A stretch of 64,000 nt of DNA, from the NCBI RefSeq assembly GCF_047511655.1, contig NC_133393.1, forward strand, positions 1,803,001 through 1,867,000, written 5' to 3'. The stretch is from Castor canadensis (lineage: Eukaryota > Chordata > Mammalia > Rodentia > Castoridae). Both the position numbers and the translations under genes were made by a program. Under the pieces are notes generated by a model. It was not told the origin of the DNA and ran no database searches. It saw only the letters and a program-made list of their open reading frames with translations. Within the stretch, counting starts at the first letter, position 1. Each line of letters opens with the position of its first letter. Below are positions 1-9,670 of the stretch, piece by piece.

Positions 1-246
1 GAATCCCCCCATACCACAAATATATCCTAGTAAAAATGAAGGAAAACAACTGGAATTTGGAAAACATTATTTCAAACACATGATTCTTCGGAAGGAATTT
101 TTACCAACTTATATTTCTTCCTTTAAAAATGTGTAACCCAAATTACAATTGGTTTATGAGGTGGACAGGGGACTTCACCAAGGCAAAGTCTTTGGTTACT
201 CTTTACCGAAATGAAAGCTTTGGGGAACTCAAATATATAGTACTTT
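1..246. other. Unassigned AT-rich flank
   Basis: Unique-looking AT-rich sequence at the window edge. I see no open frame, repeat or RNA gene that I can support. Confidence 0.4.
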
Positions 247-628
247 GGTCTGTTTGGGATGCTATAACAAAATGCCCTTAGACTTGGTATCTTATAAACA
301 ACAGGAATTTATTTCTCACCGTGCTGGAGGTTGGGAAGTTCACCATCAAGGAGCCAGCAGATATGGTGTCTGGCAAGAGCTGGTTCCCTGGTTCTTAGAT
401 GGCACCATCTAGCTGTGTCCTCTCAGGACAGAAGGGGCAAACAAGCTCCATGATCCTCTTTCAGAAGGCACAAATCCCATTCATGAGATTTCTGCCTTTC
501 ACCCTTCATCTCACCAAAAGTCTCCATCTCCTATGTGTCACCTCGTCACCTGCCAGAAGGCCCCATCTCTTACTCAGGGGTTAGGGCTTCAACATATGGA
601 TCTTGGAGGGACACAACAGCTTCAGTGC
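247..628 (+). repeat. Old interspersed repeat, family unassigned
   Basis: The sequence follows a widespread mammalian repeat consensus that I recognise by text: a GCTATAACAAAATGCC block near its start, then TATAAACAACAGGAATTTAT, then a block about aged 'tgtcctctcaggacagaag', and an ending around 'cttcaacatatggatcttgg'. Copies in other genomes share this order of blocks. I cannot name the family with certainty. It is non-coding and decayed by many point changes. A short open frame inside it (399-584) is a by-product of the repeat and not a gene. The insertion at 5401-5775 has the same general organisation. Confidence 0.6.
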
Positions 629-3395
629 ACAACTCCCAGTCTGCGAATCACATGTAATGCCTTGCAGACTTGAGCTCTGTGACTCGGGTGTTCTTCATGG
701 GAAAGTACTCCCACTGGTGGTGCTGCTTCCTCTGTTCTCGGAGCTACAATAAAAGACCCAGTTTTCCCTACCAAACCCTGTCTTTCCTCCACTCACCACT
801 CCGTGCCAGGTCTGTCATGCTGTGACTGCTGCAAATGTGACCTTCGGATTAAACAATGCCACTTCTGATTGCTAAGGCTATTGGCTTACAATTTTCAGTG
901 TGTGGATTGAACTGGCTCAAATGATACCTCAGTGGATTTTTCTACTCTGAAAAAAGGGAAGCCAAATATTTACAAACCTCTACATGCAGGTTTATAAAAA
1001 GTCTAAAAAGGTAGACGGTGCCATCTTCCTGAATATTATACAAAAGCATTGCAAACCTAGCCACTATAACACAAGGTGTCGAAGTATTCTTATAGGAAGC
1101 AGAATTGATCCTTATGGGTATTCTACAGGGGCACAGTTTTATTAGTATTTGTGTAGCAGTTTTAAATTCCCTGAAGCAGAAAGGTAATTTCTGTTTGCCT
1201 TATTTTGGGGGAAAAAATAGCTCCTGTAGCCAGCTTAGGAAGACAAGATGGAAGGGAAATTGGTGAAAACAGGTATGAACAGAAGTGCAGCCCTTTGAAC
1301 TAAGCAGAGCACAGCAACATAAAAAGAAAAATCCATCACTGACAAAAGACACTGTCTGAGGACACTGGTCTGCTTTGAAGGTCTGCAGAAGCAGTTCAGA
1401 ATAACAATGACAGCCATGGCAATGACCACAATTTGTGCATTATAAATGGTATGTTTTTAATAAGTTCTTACATTGATGTATCTCTTTGTTAGAAAGATCC
1501 CATTTCTCCTCAGGTCATTTTTCATGTCCTTCTCCCTGTTTTTCTAACAAAACAGCAATGCCCATATTAATGGCACAAAATGAATCAGAGTAAAAAACAA
1601 AGTGTGCAACATAGCTGTAATAGCTCTGTCCCTGTCATCTGGACTGCAATTGACCTTGGAGGGGAGGTAAGACATTACAGACCTAGGGAGGCTCATTTGA
1701 GCTGGAAGATACCGACTGTACAGGTGACTACACAGGAAGGGAGAAAGAATGAACACCAGCTACTCATTCCACCAGTGCAGATGCTGGTGATCCATGGCTC
1801 AGACAGTAATGCCAACCTCACCAGACAATCATCAACCTCAAACAATCCCTGTTGCAGAGCCCTACTAGAAGCACCATTATTTGGATAGCTTTGGGATACC
1901 ATGTGGCAAAACATTCCAAATAGGAGGAGAGCAGGTACAACTTAAAGAGGACCAAGGCCAGTATGAGCCAGGGAGATGGGAAGAGAGGAGACAAAATGGC
2001 AGCAGACACAGCAGACCCATAGGGTAGGACAGATCAAGACAGAGTTTAGCATGTGTTTTCAGTGTGATGGGAAGACATTCAATCTTTTAACTAGGGGAGT
2101 GATAACATACACTTTTTCACTCTGGCTGCTATGTACAGAACAGACCGTAGAAGGGCAAGAGAGGAATCAGGTAGACCTTTTGTCCCAGGGAATGCAGGTG
2201 TGGTCACAGCAGCCACCAGCAAAGGTCAGGGATGGAGGTGAGGGGAAGAGGGGCCTGGACTTGCATGTGCAGGAAAGGTACAGGAGACAGGAAAGAAAGT
2301 AAAGTGTGTAAAACAATAAATCTTTATTAGTCTTTGTGCTTGAAGAAATTAGCTCTTCTTTACAATTAAGTGCTTTTCTCCCACTTAAAGAAATATACAG
2401 TCTCAAATGAGAGTGATCCCTTAAGTTTAAAATTACCTTTAGTTCTAATTCTTCTAAAATCCAGAGTGTCCCTTTATTCATTTATCCTGCAATTACTTAC
2501 CTGTCACTTCCTCTGTGTAATGCTGTGCTAAGTGATAGAAAGTCAGAGATGAATAGGAGTCAGATGGTTCTACAGTATCAAACCTACAGAGTCCTTACAC
2601 AGCTGAAAAGCGTACATAAACTCATAAGTGACCCCTCACAGAGTTATCTACCGCCTCCAGATCAAATTGTACCCCTCCAAACACACACGGTTTTCCACGT
2701 GCTAACTCCACATGCATTGCAGTAACCAGGTGAACTAAGAATTTGGGGTCGCGTGGTCCTATGAGAAAAAGGGCAATTGGGGTCGGCAGGCAAGGTGGGA
2801 GCTAGCAGGGAAAGTAAAACTGAAGAATCCATTATTTTTTCTCACAAGACTTCCTGTTCTCACCTTTAAAACTCAGCTAATACTTTTCCAGCTACAACAG
2901 GAGGTTGTCATCTGGTGTTTCTCATCCTTCTATTTCTATTCTAATCGTGGAAATGTTCAGAAACTATCTCATCCTACAACTCTCAATAAGCATTCATTTC
3001 ATTACACCTTAGAGCTCCACTGTCTCATTGAAAGAGTGTTTCAAAAAGCAAAGGTTAAAGTTTCAGCCGAATATTCTTTCACATTAGCTACTCCCACCCA
3101 CTTTTCTTTTAATTCCAGTGTTATGTATCCTTTGTGCCATTATATTTCAATTTCCTCAAGGCAGGATTTTGATTAATACAATATAGCTCTGGTGTCCATA
3201 TCTAGAAGGCTTAATGTATATTAAATAATAATTATTGGAATATCAGAACAAATTAAAGGCAAGCTCAAACTATTAACATTGCACCTCAGGATAAATTCTC
3301 TATGTAAACAGAAATGCTGTTTTCACCTTTCTCTTTATTCACATCTTTAAAATATCACTTACTCGTCTCTCTAAAAAGAATGGAAATGTTTGGAA
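629..3395. other. Unique-looking intergenic DNA
   Basis: About 2.8 kb without a recognisable gene or repeat. Short open frames on both strands (for example 1580-1888, 1976-2302 and the reverse frame 2167-2481) overlap each other. None shows a known domain or a match to a protein I recognise, and I treat them as chance. Confidence 0.45.
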
Positions 3396-3399
3396 AGTT

Positions 3400-5030
3400 G
3401 GTTTTTGGAGACCCCCACTTCTGGTCAAGTTGGAGGAATTCCTGGACACTGGACAAGAGGAACTGAAGGTCAGGGATCCCTGAGAGACAGGACACAATGA
3501 AGCAAGCCTACAACTGCCCAGCTTACTGCCCAGGTCTCTTCAAGGAGCAGAAACCAAAGATGACTCTCTGAGTACAAGAGACATGGCTGACTGTCCCACT
3601 CTTAGGTCAGAATACAGACAGGAGAGGGTTACATGGAAAGAGGAACTCGACCACTACACAGGGTCTCCCGGAACATTCAGCCGAGCACTGATCAGTGCTT
3701 GTGTGAGAAGCCTGCCAAAGGCCAGGGAAAATACACAATAAGAAGAAGGAACAGCGCCAGGAGCTCACACAGGACTGGGAGTAGTGCTGGTTCACAACAG
3801 CCAGATCCCCAAGCCTCACCACTCACCAGGCCTTTCATAAAGCATATACGAGGGTCTTGCCTCAGTGGTGGGAAATCATTCACTTATGCTGAAACTTAAT
3901 TAAGACTAACCTACCAGATCATAGAACTTGAAAGGATCAAACTGTTTAGGAGTAAATTAACTGCATCTCAGAACAAAGCTAGAGATTTATAGAAACACAA
4001 AAATATCCAACTCTCAACAAGATAAAACTCATGAATGGTATCTAATTCACGATTACCAGGAAACAAGCAAACCACAACCACTAACAATAAGGATCAACTG
4101 GTCAGATAGAATTGACACATGTCAAAATTATCAGACAAGGACATAAAACAGTTATTATAACTGCATTTCATACATTCCAAAAATTAAATAGATATATTGA
4201 AAATATAAAATATGATCAAAATCAAACTTCCACAGATGAAAACTGTAATGCTGAAGTTGAAAAATGTAGGGATTAAGAGCAGATTCAATGTTGTAGAAAA
4301 AAAGAACAGTGAGGAAGCAGAGCAACAGAGACCTCACAATATGGATCACAGAGAGAAATACGTTTTAAAAATGAGAAGGAATCAGTGAACTTGGAACAAC
4401 TTCAAGTAGCCTAAGGTATATGTAAATAGAGTCCCAAAAAATAGAATAGTGAAGGGAAAAAGAAAATGTATTTGAAGAAATAGTGTCTCGGGCTTTTCAA
4501 GTTTGACAAAAACTATAAACTCACAGAGTCAGAGCCTCGATAAACTTTAAGCCACAAGAACCATGAAGCCAGAGTAAAGCATATGATAATCAAATTTCTG
4601 AACACCAAAGACAATGAGGAAATCTTGAAACCAGTAAAATATGTCAAGGAATGCCAGGCATCTAATTCAAGATTCCTAGTTGCACAAAGAAGTGGGAAGC
4701 AATAACTCAAAATGAGAATCAATTGATCAGAATTTACAGATGTTAGAATTATTGCACAAAGATACTAAAATAGTTACTGTATTTCATATGATACCCCAAA
4801 ATAGGGAGGATGATAATAATTAAGATGGCAGACTTCTTATAAAAACACCAGAGAATGAAAGTAAAAACTACAAATTCAGAAGAATTATTTACAAAGCAGA
4901 TTTCTGAGAAAGGACTTGTACCCACATTCTATAGAAAACCTTTCAAAACTCAATAATAGGAGCATAAGTAACTCAACTTGAAAATCACAAAGGATTTTAA
5001 TGGGTACGTCACCAAAGAAGCTATGCTAAG
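3400..5030 (+). repeat. Ancient L1 (L1M-type) 5' region and ORF1 remnant
   Basis: The text around 4000-4160 follows the old L1M consensus order: 'aaaaatatccaactctcaac', then 'gacacatgtcaaaattatc', then 'aaacagttattataactgca'. A second, similar block occurs at about 4640-4800 ('gaatttacagatgttagaat'), suggesting a duplicated or twice-sampled L1M 5' region. Stops are frequent in all frames, so no ORF1 protein survives. The exact left border is uncertain; homology is clearest from about 3990. Confidence 0.6.
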
Positions 5031-6040
5031 CACAAGCAAAGGTACCCGCCACAATTATTCACAGGGAAATGCAAATTAAACCCATAATTGGATACCTTCA
5101 CCCACCTGTGACAATGTCTAAACTTTACAAAGACTGATTAAGCCAAGTGTTGACAAGCACAGACAGGTATGGAACGAGTCTGTTACCACAGGACTCGTGG
5201 TAATCTGCAACAGTAACATAACTTTGGAAGTTCGGCAATTTATTTACAATATATGTACTTTGTAGACCAGCCACTTCACTCCTAGATATTTTCTCAAGAG
5301 AAAAGAAAGCAAATGTACACATTTAGACACAAATGTTCACAGAAAAGTTATTTGTAAGAGCTCCAAACTGGAAAGAACCCAAATATTCATTGGCAAATAT
5401 GCTAGACAGCTTTCCATTGCTGTAACAGAATACCTATGAGAATCAATTTAAGGGAAGAGGGAGGTTTCTGTCCATGGTTGGCTGGCCCAGTTGCCTTCAG
5501 GCTGGTAGTGACGTGGTACAATATGGCAGAAGCACTTGGTGGAGGAAGGCGCTCATCTGGTGGCAACCGGTTAGTGAAAGAAACAGGAAGAGAGAAGTCC
5601 TACAATGCCCTTCAAGGGCACTGTCCCAATGACCTAACTTCCTCCCACCAGGCCCCACTTCTAAAGCCTCCATTTTCCTACAGTGCATGGGCTAGTGCGT
5701 GGCCTTTTGGGAACATTTCTCCAAACCACAGCGACAGGTGGATGAGTAAGGGAACTGACCGTTATACATCCGTGTAATGGAATACTACTCAGGAATAAAC
5801 AGGAAGTGAACTTTTATAATACAATAAGATAGATGACTTTCAAAGTAATGACGAGTTAAAGAAGACAAAAAGATCACGGCCTATACAATGCCCCTTACAT
5901 AAACTTGAGCAAATGCCGCCTTATCTACAGTAACACGAGCAGAATTCTGGTTGTCTGAGGCCTGGGATGGGGTGGCACAGAAAATGGGACTCTAAAGAGG
6001 CAAAGTGATACTTTGGGGGGACAACAGCAATGTCTACCCC
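5030..6040 (+). repeat. Ancient L1M ORF2 3' end and 3' UTR, interrupted
   Basis: The left part (5030-5400) follows the end of L1 ORF2, including 'gggaaatgcaaattaaaccc' and 'ctggaaagaacccaaatatt'. The pattern resumes at about 5776 with 'aatggaatactactcaggaa' and continues into an L1M-type 3' UTR ('cctgggatggggtggcacag', about 5960). It is therefore one L1M tail split by the repeat at 5401-5775. It is decayed, with no open frame. Confidence 0.65.
5401..5775 (+). repeat. Interspersed repeat inserted in the L1M tail
   Basis: A non-L1 block of about 370 bp sits between two colinear pieces of L1M. It begins near 'ctttccattgctgtaacaga' and ends near 'catttctccaaaccacagcg'. The order of motifs (a 'gctgtaacagaatacc' start, a 'tggcagaagcacttggtgga' middle and a 'caggccccacttctaaagc' end) matches a repeat seen widely in rodent and rabbit DNA. 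I do not name it. An open frame at 5436-5777 lies wholly inside it and is not a gene. Confidence 0.55.
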
Positions 6041-6300
6041 TTTGATTAGAGGACGACTTCCAGCGGTGTCAAGACTTTCTAAACGCTCCCAGCTGGCACT
6101 CGCAGTTGATCTTCGTCACTACTTCAAGAAAGCTGTCTTACAGAAAACGCGGTTCAAGGCTGAGGTGATGTGGCGCCCCTCAGGACTTGCCGTGTGTCCC
6201 GCGGGATGAGGAGGCAGGACTGGCTTGGGTAAAGGACTGAAAGCACTGACTGACCTTCAGAGAGCTAGCACAGAACAGCGCGCAGTGGGCGCCCTTGACC
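6041..6300. other. Left flank of the GC-rich tract
   Basis: A transition from AT-rich repeat DNA to GC-rich DNA; CpG density rises from about 6170. This is where a transcription start for the downstream retrogene could lie. I see no TATA box. One nuclear-receptor half-site-like TGACCT occurs at about 6296. A single half-site is weak evidence and I do not call it an operator. Confidence 0.35.
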
Positions 6301-6309
6301 TTTGGAGAG

Positions 6310-7020
6310 CGTGGGGTTCTGCGGGGCGCGGGGTCTGCGGGGCGCGGGGTTCAGCGGGGTCAGCGGGGCGCGGAGTCAGTTGGGCTCGGTGACGGATCGG
6401 GTGTCAGCGGGGCGCGGGGTCTGCGGGGCGCGGGTCAGCGGGGAACGGGGTCAGTGGGGCTCGGGGTCTGCGGGGCGCGGGGGTCAGCGGGGAACAGGGT
6501 CAGCGGGGCGCGGGTCTGAGGGGCGCGGGGTCTGTGGGGCGCGGGGTCTGCGGGACGCGGGGTCAGCGGGGCGCGGTGGCGGCGCGGGTCAGCGGGGCGT
6601 GGGTCAGCGGGGAACGGGGTCAGCGGGGCGCGGGTGGCAGCGCGGGTCAGTGGGGCGCGGGGTCTGCGGGGCGCGGGGGTCAGCGGGGAACAGGGTCAGC
6701 GGGGCGCGGGTCTGCGGGGCGCGGGGTCTGTGGGGCGCGGGGTCTGCGGGACGCGGGGTCAGCGGGGCGCGGTGGCGGCGCGGGGTCTGCGGGGCGCGGG
6801 GTCTGCGGGGCGCGGGGTCTGCGGGGCGCGGTGGCGGCGCGGGGCGCGGTGGCGGCGCGGGTCTGCGGGGCGCGGGGTTCAGCGGGGTCAGCGGGGCGCG
6901 GAGTCAGTTGGGCTCGGTGACGGATCGGGTGTCAGCGGGGCGCGGGGTCAGCGGGGCGCGGGTCTGCGGGGCGCGGGGTCTGCGGGGCGCGGGGTCAGCG
7001 GGGCGCGGTGGCGGCGCGGG
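6310..7020 (+). repeat. GC-rich minisatellite (CpG-dense, G-quadruplex prone)
   Basis: About 0.7 kb made of degenerate short units built from GCGGGGCGCGGGGTC, joined as '-tctgcggggcgcgggg-' and '-tcagcggggcgcgggg-', with occasional 'ggtggcggcgcg' and 'ggaacggggtcagc' variants. Larger duplications are visible. A block with the rare motif 'gagtcagttgggctcggtga' occurs at about 6373 and again 528 bases later at about 6901. A block containing 'ggggaacagggtcagcgggg' occurs at about 6488 and again 196 bases later. All three + strand frames stay open for long distances because the unit lacks TAA, TAG and TGA. These arginine/glycine-rich frames carry no ATG and are not evidence for protein. Runs of four or more G every few bases could form G-quadruplexes. 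Confidence 0.9.
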
Positions 7021-7040
7021 GCGGTCGAGCGGCCCCCCAG

Positions 7041-7077
7041 GCCTAACGATTTCCCATCTCCGGTCGCTGCGCTCAGG
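7041..7077 (+). promoter_or_regulatory. 3' splice-site-like sequence abutting the start codon
   Basis: A branch-point-like CCTAACG (branch A at about 7046) is followed by a pyrimidine-leaning stretch and a CAG ending at 7076, one base before the ATG at 7078. The spacing of about 30 nt from branch point to AG is normal. This could let an upstream non-coding exon be spliced to the retrogene. No good donor (GTRAGT) is obvious inside the minisatellite, so the exon would have to start further upstream. It may be coincidence. Confidence 0.35.
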
Positions 7078-8553
7078 ATGCCGCCCTCCGCTGGGAACCA
7101 GCTGGGCTATGCGCCCCCCGACGGAGGCTGGGGCTGGGCCGTGGTCTTCGGCTCCTTCATCTCCATCGGTTTCTCCTACGCGTTCCCCAAGTCCATCACC
7201 GTCTTCTTCAAGGAGATCGAGACCATCTTCAACGCCAGCACCAGCGAGGTGTCGTGGATCTCGTCCATCATGCTGGCGGCCATGTACGCGGGCGGCCCGG
7301 TCAGCAGCGCGCTGGTCAACAAGTACGGCAGCCGGCCGGTGGTGCTGGTGGGCGGCTGTCTGTCCGGCATCGGCCTAGTGGCCGCGTCCTTCTGCAATAC
7401 GGTGCAGGAGCTCTACCTGTGCATCGGCTTCGTCGGAGGCCTGGGGCTGGCCTTCAATTTGAACCCGGCCCTCACCATCATCGGCAGGTACTTTTACAAG
7501 AAGCGACCCCTGGCCAATGGCCTGGCCATGGCGGGCAGCCCGGTGTTCCTGTCCACCCTGGCCCCGCTCAACCAGGTTTTCTTTAGTATCTATGGGTGGA
7601 GAGGGAGCTTCCTGATCCTTGGAGGACTCCTGCTCAACTGCTGTGTCGCCGGGTCCCTGATGCGACCGATAGGACCCATGGCCCACAAAGACATATCCAA
7701 GAAATACCCTCCCGGTGCTGAAAAACCCGATGCAAGTACTGCAAATGCAGAACTTGCTGGAGAGAACCCCCAAAAGAGAAGACAACCAGACACCCAAACC
7801 TCAGATCAATTCATAGGCTGGTTCCTCTTATCCCATAGAGGCTTCTTGATATACCTCTCCGGAAATTTGTTCATGTTTTTTGGACTCTTTGCACCTTTGG
7901 TCTTCCTCAGTAACTACGGCAAGAGTAAGGGCTTTTCCAGTGAGCAGGCGGCCTTCCTTCTTTCCATCCTGGCTTTTATTGACATGGGAGCCAGGCCTTC
8001 TATGGGATTCATAGCCAACACCAAGCTTGTGAGACCTCGAATCCACTACTTCTTTGCGGTTGCTTCTATTGCAAATGGAGTGTGTCACCTGATGATACCT
8101 TTTACCAGCAGCTATATGGGGTTCTGTCTCTATGCCGGCCTCTTTGGATTTGTCTTTGGGTGGCTCAGCTCCATATTGTTTGAGACACTGATGGACCTCG
8201 TTGGACCCCAGAAGTTCCCCAGTACTGTGGGTGTGGTGACTATTGCCGAATGCTGTCCTGTCCTCCTGGGGCCACCGCTTTTAGGCCATCTCAAGGACAT
8301 TTATGGAGACTATAAATACACTTACTGGGCTTGTGGCATCACCCTTATTTTCGCAGGTGTCTACCTCTTCATCGGCATGATTATCAATTACCGACTTTTG
8401 GCCAAAGAGCAGACGGCAGAGCAGCAGAAAAGGGGAAGTAAGGAGGAGACCAGTGCAAGTGTGGGTGAGAAGTCAGAAAGGGGTATCAAGACAGCGCCAT
8501 CTTCGGAGCACAGAAGCGAAGGAGACCCAGCAGAGGAGGAGAATCCAGTGTGA
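7078..8553 (+). CDS. SLC16A1-like: MCT1-like monocarboxylate transporter, intronless retrogene
   Basis: An uninterrupted 491-residue frame that aligns end to end with mammalian MCT1 (about 494-500 residues), a plasma-membrane proton-coupled carrier of lactate, pyruvate and ketone bodies. Seen: the family signature PPDGGWGW (13-20); Lys38; the second MCT motif [18 protein letters not shown] (138-155) with Arg143 and Gly153; Asp302/Arg306 of TM8 in [10 protein letters not shown]; His337, Phe360, Glu369, Glu391 and Lys413, the positions studied in rat MCT1. Twelve hydrophobic segments are visible in the usual 6+6 layout, with a divergent polar loop at about 200-250 and an acidic C-tail ending EEENPV. 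The parent gene has several coding introns and this copy has none, so it arose by retroposition. The start is the first ATG after the minisatellite, with A at -3. Odd points: GC-only third positions to about codon 165, then normal composition; Gly304 where MCT1 usually has Val. Expression is not shown by sequence. Confidence 0.9.
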   Translation: MPPSAGNQLGYAPPDGGWGWAVVFGSFISIGFSYAFPKSITVFFKEIETIFNASTSEVSWISSIMLAAMYAGGPVSSALVNKYGSRPVVLVGGCLSGIGLVAASFCNTVQELYLCIGFVGGLGLAFNLNPALTIIGRYFYKKRPLANGLAMAGSPVFLSTLAPLNQVFFSIYGWRGSFLILGGLLLNCCVAGSLMRPIGPMAHKDISKKYPPGAEKPDASTANAELAGENPQKRRQPDTQTSDQFIGWFLLSHRGFLIYLSGNLFMFFGLFAPLVFLSNYGKSKGFSSEQAAFLLSILAFIDMGARPSMGFIANTKLVRPRIHYFFAVASIANGVCHLMIPFTSSYMGFCLYAGLFGFVFGWLSSILFETLMDLVGPQKFPSTVGVVTIAECCPVLLGPPLLGHLKDIYGDYKYTYWACGITLIFAGVYLFIGMIINYRLLAKEQTAEQQKRGSKEETSASVGEKSERGIKTAPSSEHRSEGDPAEEENPV

Positions 8554-9397
8554 CCCCCTGCTGGAGCAGCAACATCTGGCACTGAGGACATTTGTATCGC
8601 CAACACCTCAGGTGTTCATCCATGGAGTTTTCATTTCACTTCTTACCAATAGCTAAATTTAAAAGATTCGGTTCTTTGGGGACCGAGTGGTGACAAAGGG
8701 AAAGAGGTAGGGTTTTTGTGTGTCTCCTTTAAACCTTAGCTTTTAACCGTGTCCCGAAGATTGCTATCTGTGCCTTAACAGTTTAGTCCTTAAAACTCTG
8801 TAGAGCCTTAACTTTTCAAACCGCTCTGTTCTAATTCATCTATTTCCAGTGTCACATTAAAAGCAAACAAAATAACAAGACCCTGTTTGAGGCATTTTAA
8901 TGTGTTGTCAGACACTCTTACTAGAATATTTGTGAATAGAAATATTGGTGAAAAATCAGAGGCTTTATGCTGACTAAAGATTTTTCTTTCTAGCATCAGT
9001 AGGCCTGGTGTACGTGCCTGCTAGCTATGCACTTAGGAAATGTGAAGCGTCATCAGAAGCAGCTTGCTGTTCCAGCCATGTGGTACTTATCCATAATTTC
9101 CTGGGTACCTTTTCTGAAGCGCTAAAATTGTTCCCCTGTTCAAAGACATTTTGAGTGCTCACAGACCATGACTGCTCTTGAAATCACCTGGTATTTCTCT
9201 CACTGTGAAAGTTAGTATTAAAATCTACAAAACAATATTCGTGGCTTCTTGCATAAACACAACACATCTCATTTAATGCTGACAGGTATTTCAAACATCA
9301 GTTGAATTCAGGTTAGGTTTTTCCAAAACCCCACTTCTCAACCCCACTTGTAAGACTGGAGTCTTTGAGTATGTGTCTAGCTTTGGTTGTTGCTGTT

Positions 9398-9452
9398 GTG
9401 CTGGGATTTGCACCCAGAGCCTCTGCCACTGACCCTCACCCCAGCCCTCTGG
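9398..9452 (-). repeat. ID-like SINE fragment
   Basis: A short reverse-strand match to the ID/tRNA-like unit: 'tgctgggatttgcacccaga' is the complement of the B-box side, and 'ccccagccc' closes it. Only the core remains. Confidence 0.5.
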
Positions 9453-9553
9453 AACGCCCCCCTCTCTAGAACCTTTTTCCCTTTGATTTTTGGTGATTCC
9501 ATTTATATTTGCTTCTAGTTTAGGTCTGTATGTGAGATGTCCAGTACAGACTG

Positions 9554-9578
9554 AATGTGTGTGTGTGTGTGTGTGTGT
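9554..9578 (+). repeat. (GT)n microsatellite
   Basis: About twelve perfect GT dinucleotides. Confidence 0.9.
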
Positions 9579-9670
9579 TTGGTGAGTTTTGGGTTTTTTT
9601 CTCTTTTTACAGTTTTTTCAAGGTTTGCAAATTCAAGAAGGCCAGAAAAGTTTGGCCCTGGGCAATCCAA

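Larger units (their letters stand above)
6280..7570 (+). promoter_or_regulatory. CpG-island-like region over the retrogene 5' end
   Basis: CpG dinucleotides are dense and undepleted from about 6280 through the minisatellite and into the first third of the coding sequence. They then fall to the normal low mammalian level. Such a region commonly acts as a TATA-less promoter and would give an inserted retrocopy a ready start site. No core promoter element or transcription start can be placed by eye. The density could alternatively come from the tandem repeat alone. Confidence 0.45.
8554..9670 (+). other. Putative 3' UTR of the MCT1-like retrogene
   Basis: After the TGA stop the sequence is AT-richer and non-coding. 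A first AATAAA lies at 9669-9674 and a second at 10815-10820. No A-rich tail or flanking duplication is visible after either, as expected if the retrocopy is old. How far homology to the SLC16A1 3' UTR extends cannot be decided by eye. A (GT)n run (9554-9578) and an ID-like fragment (9398-9452) lie within it. Confidence 0.4.

Noticed and set aside
6302..7378. Long open frames through the GC-rich array, including one in frame with the transporter from 6634
   Set aside because: The repeat unit simply lacks stop codons, and there is no ATG anywhere between about 6300 and 7077. The only starts would be GTG or TTG, which are not expected in a mammal. The Arg/Gly/Ala-rich product matches the repeat, not a protein family.
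7254..7797. Open frames in other frames and on the reverse strand over the transporter gene
   Set aside because: They are shadows caused by the high GC3 of the 5' part of the real CDS.
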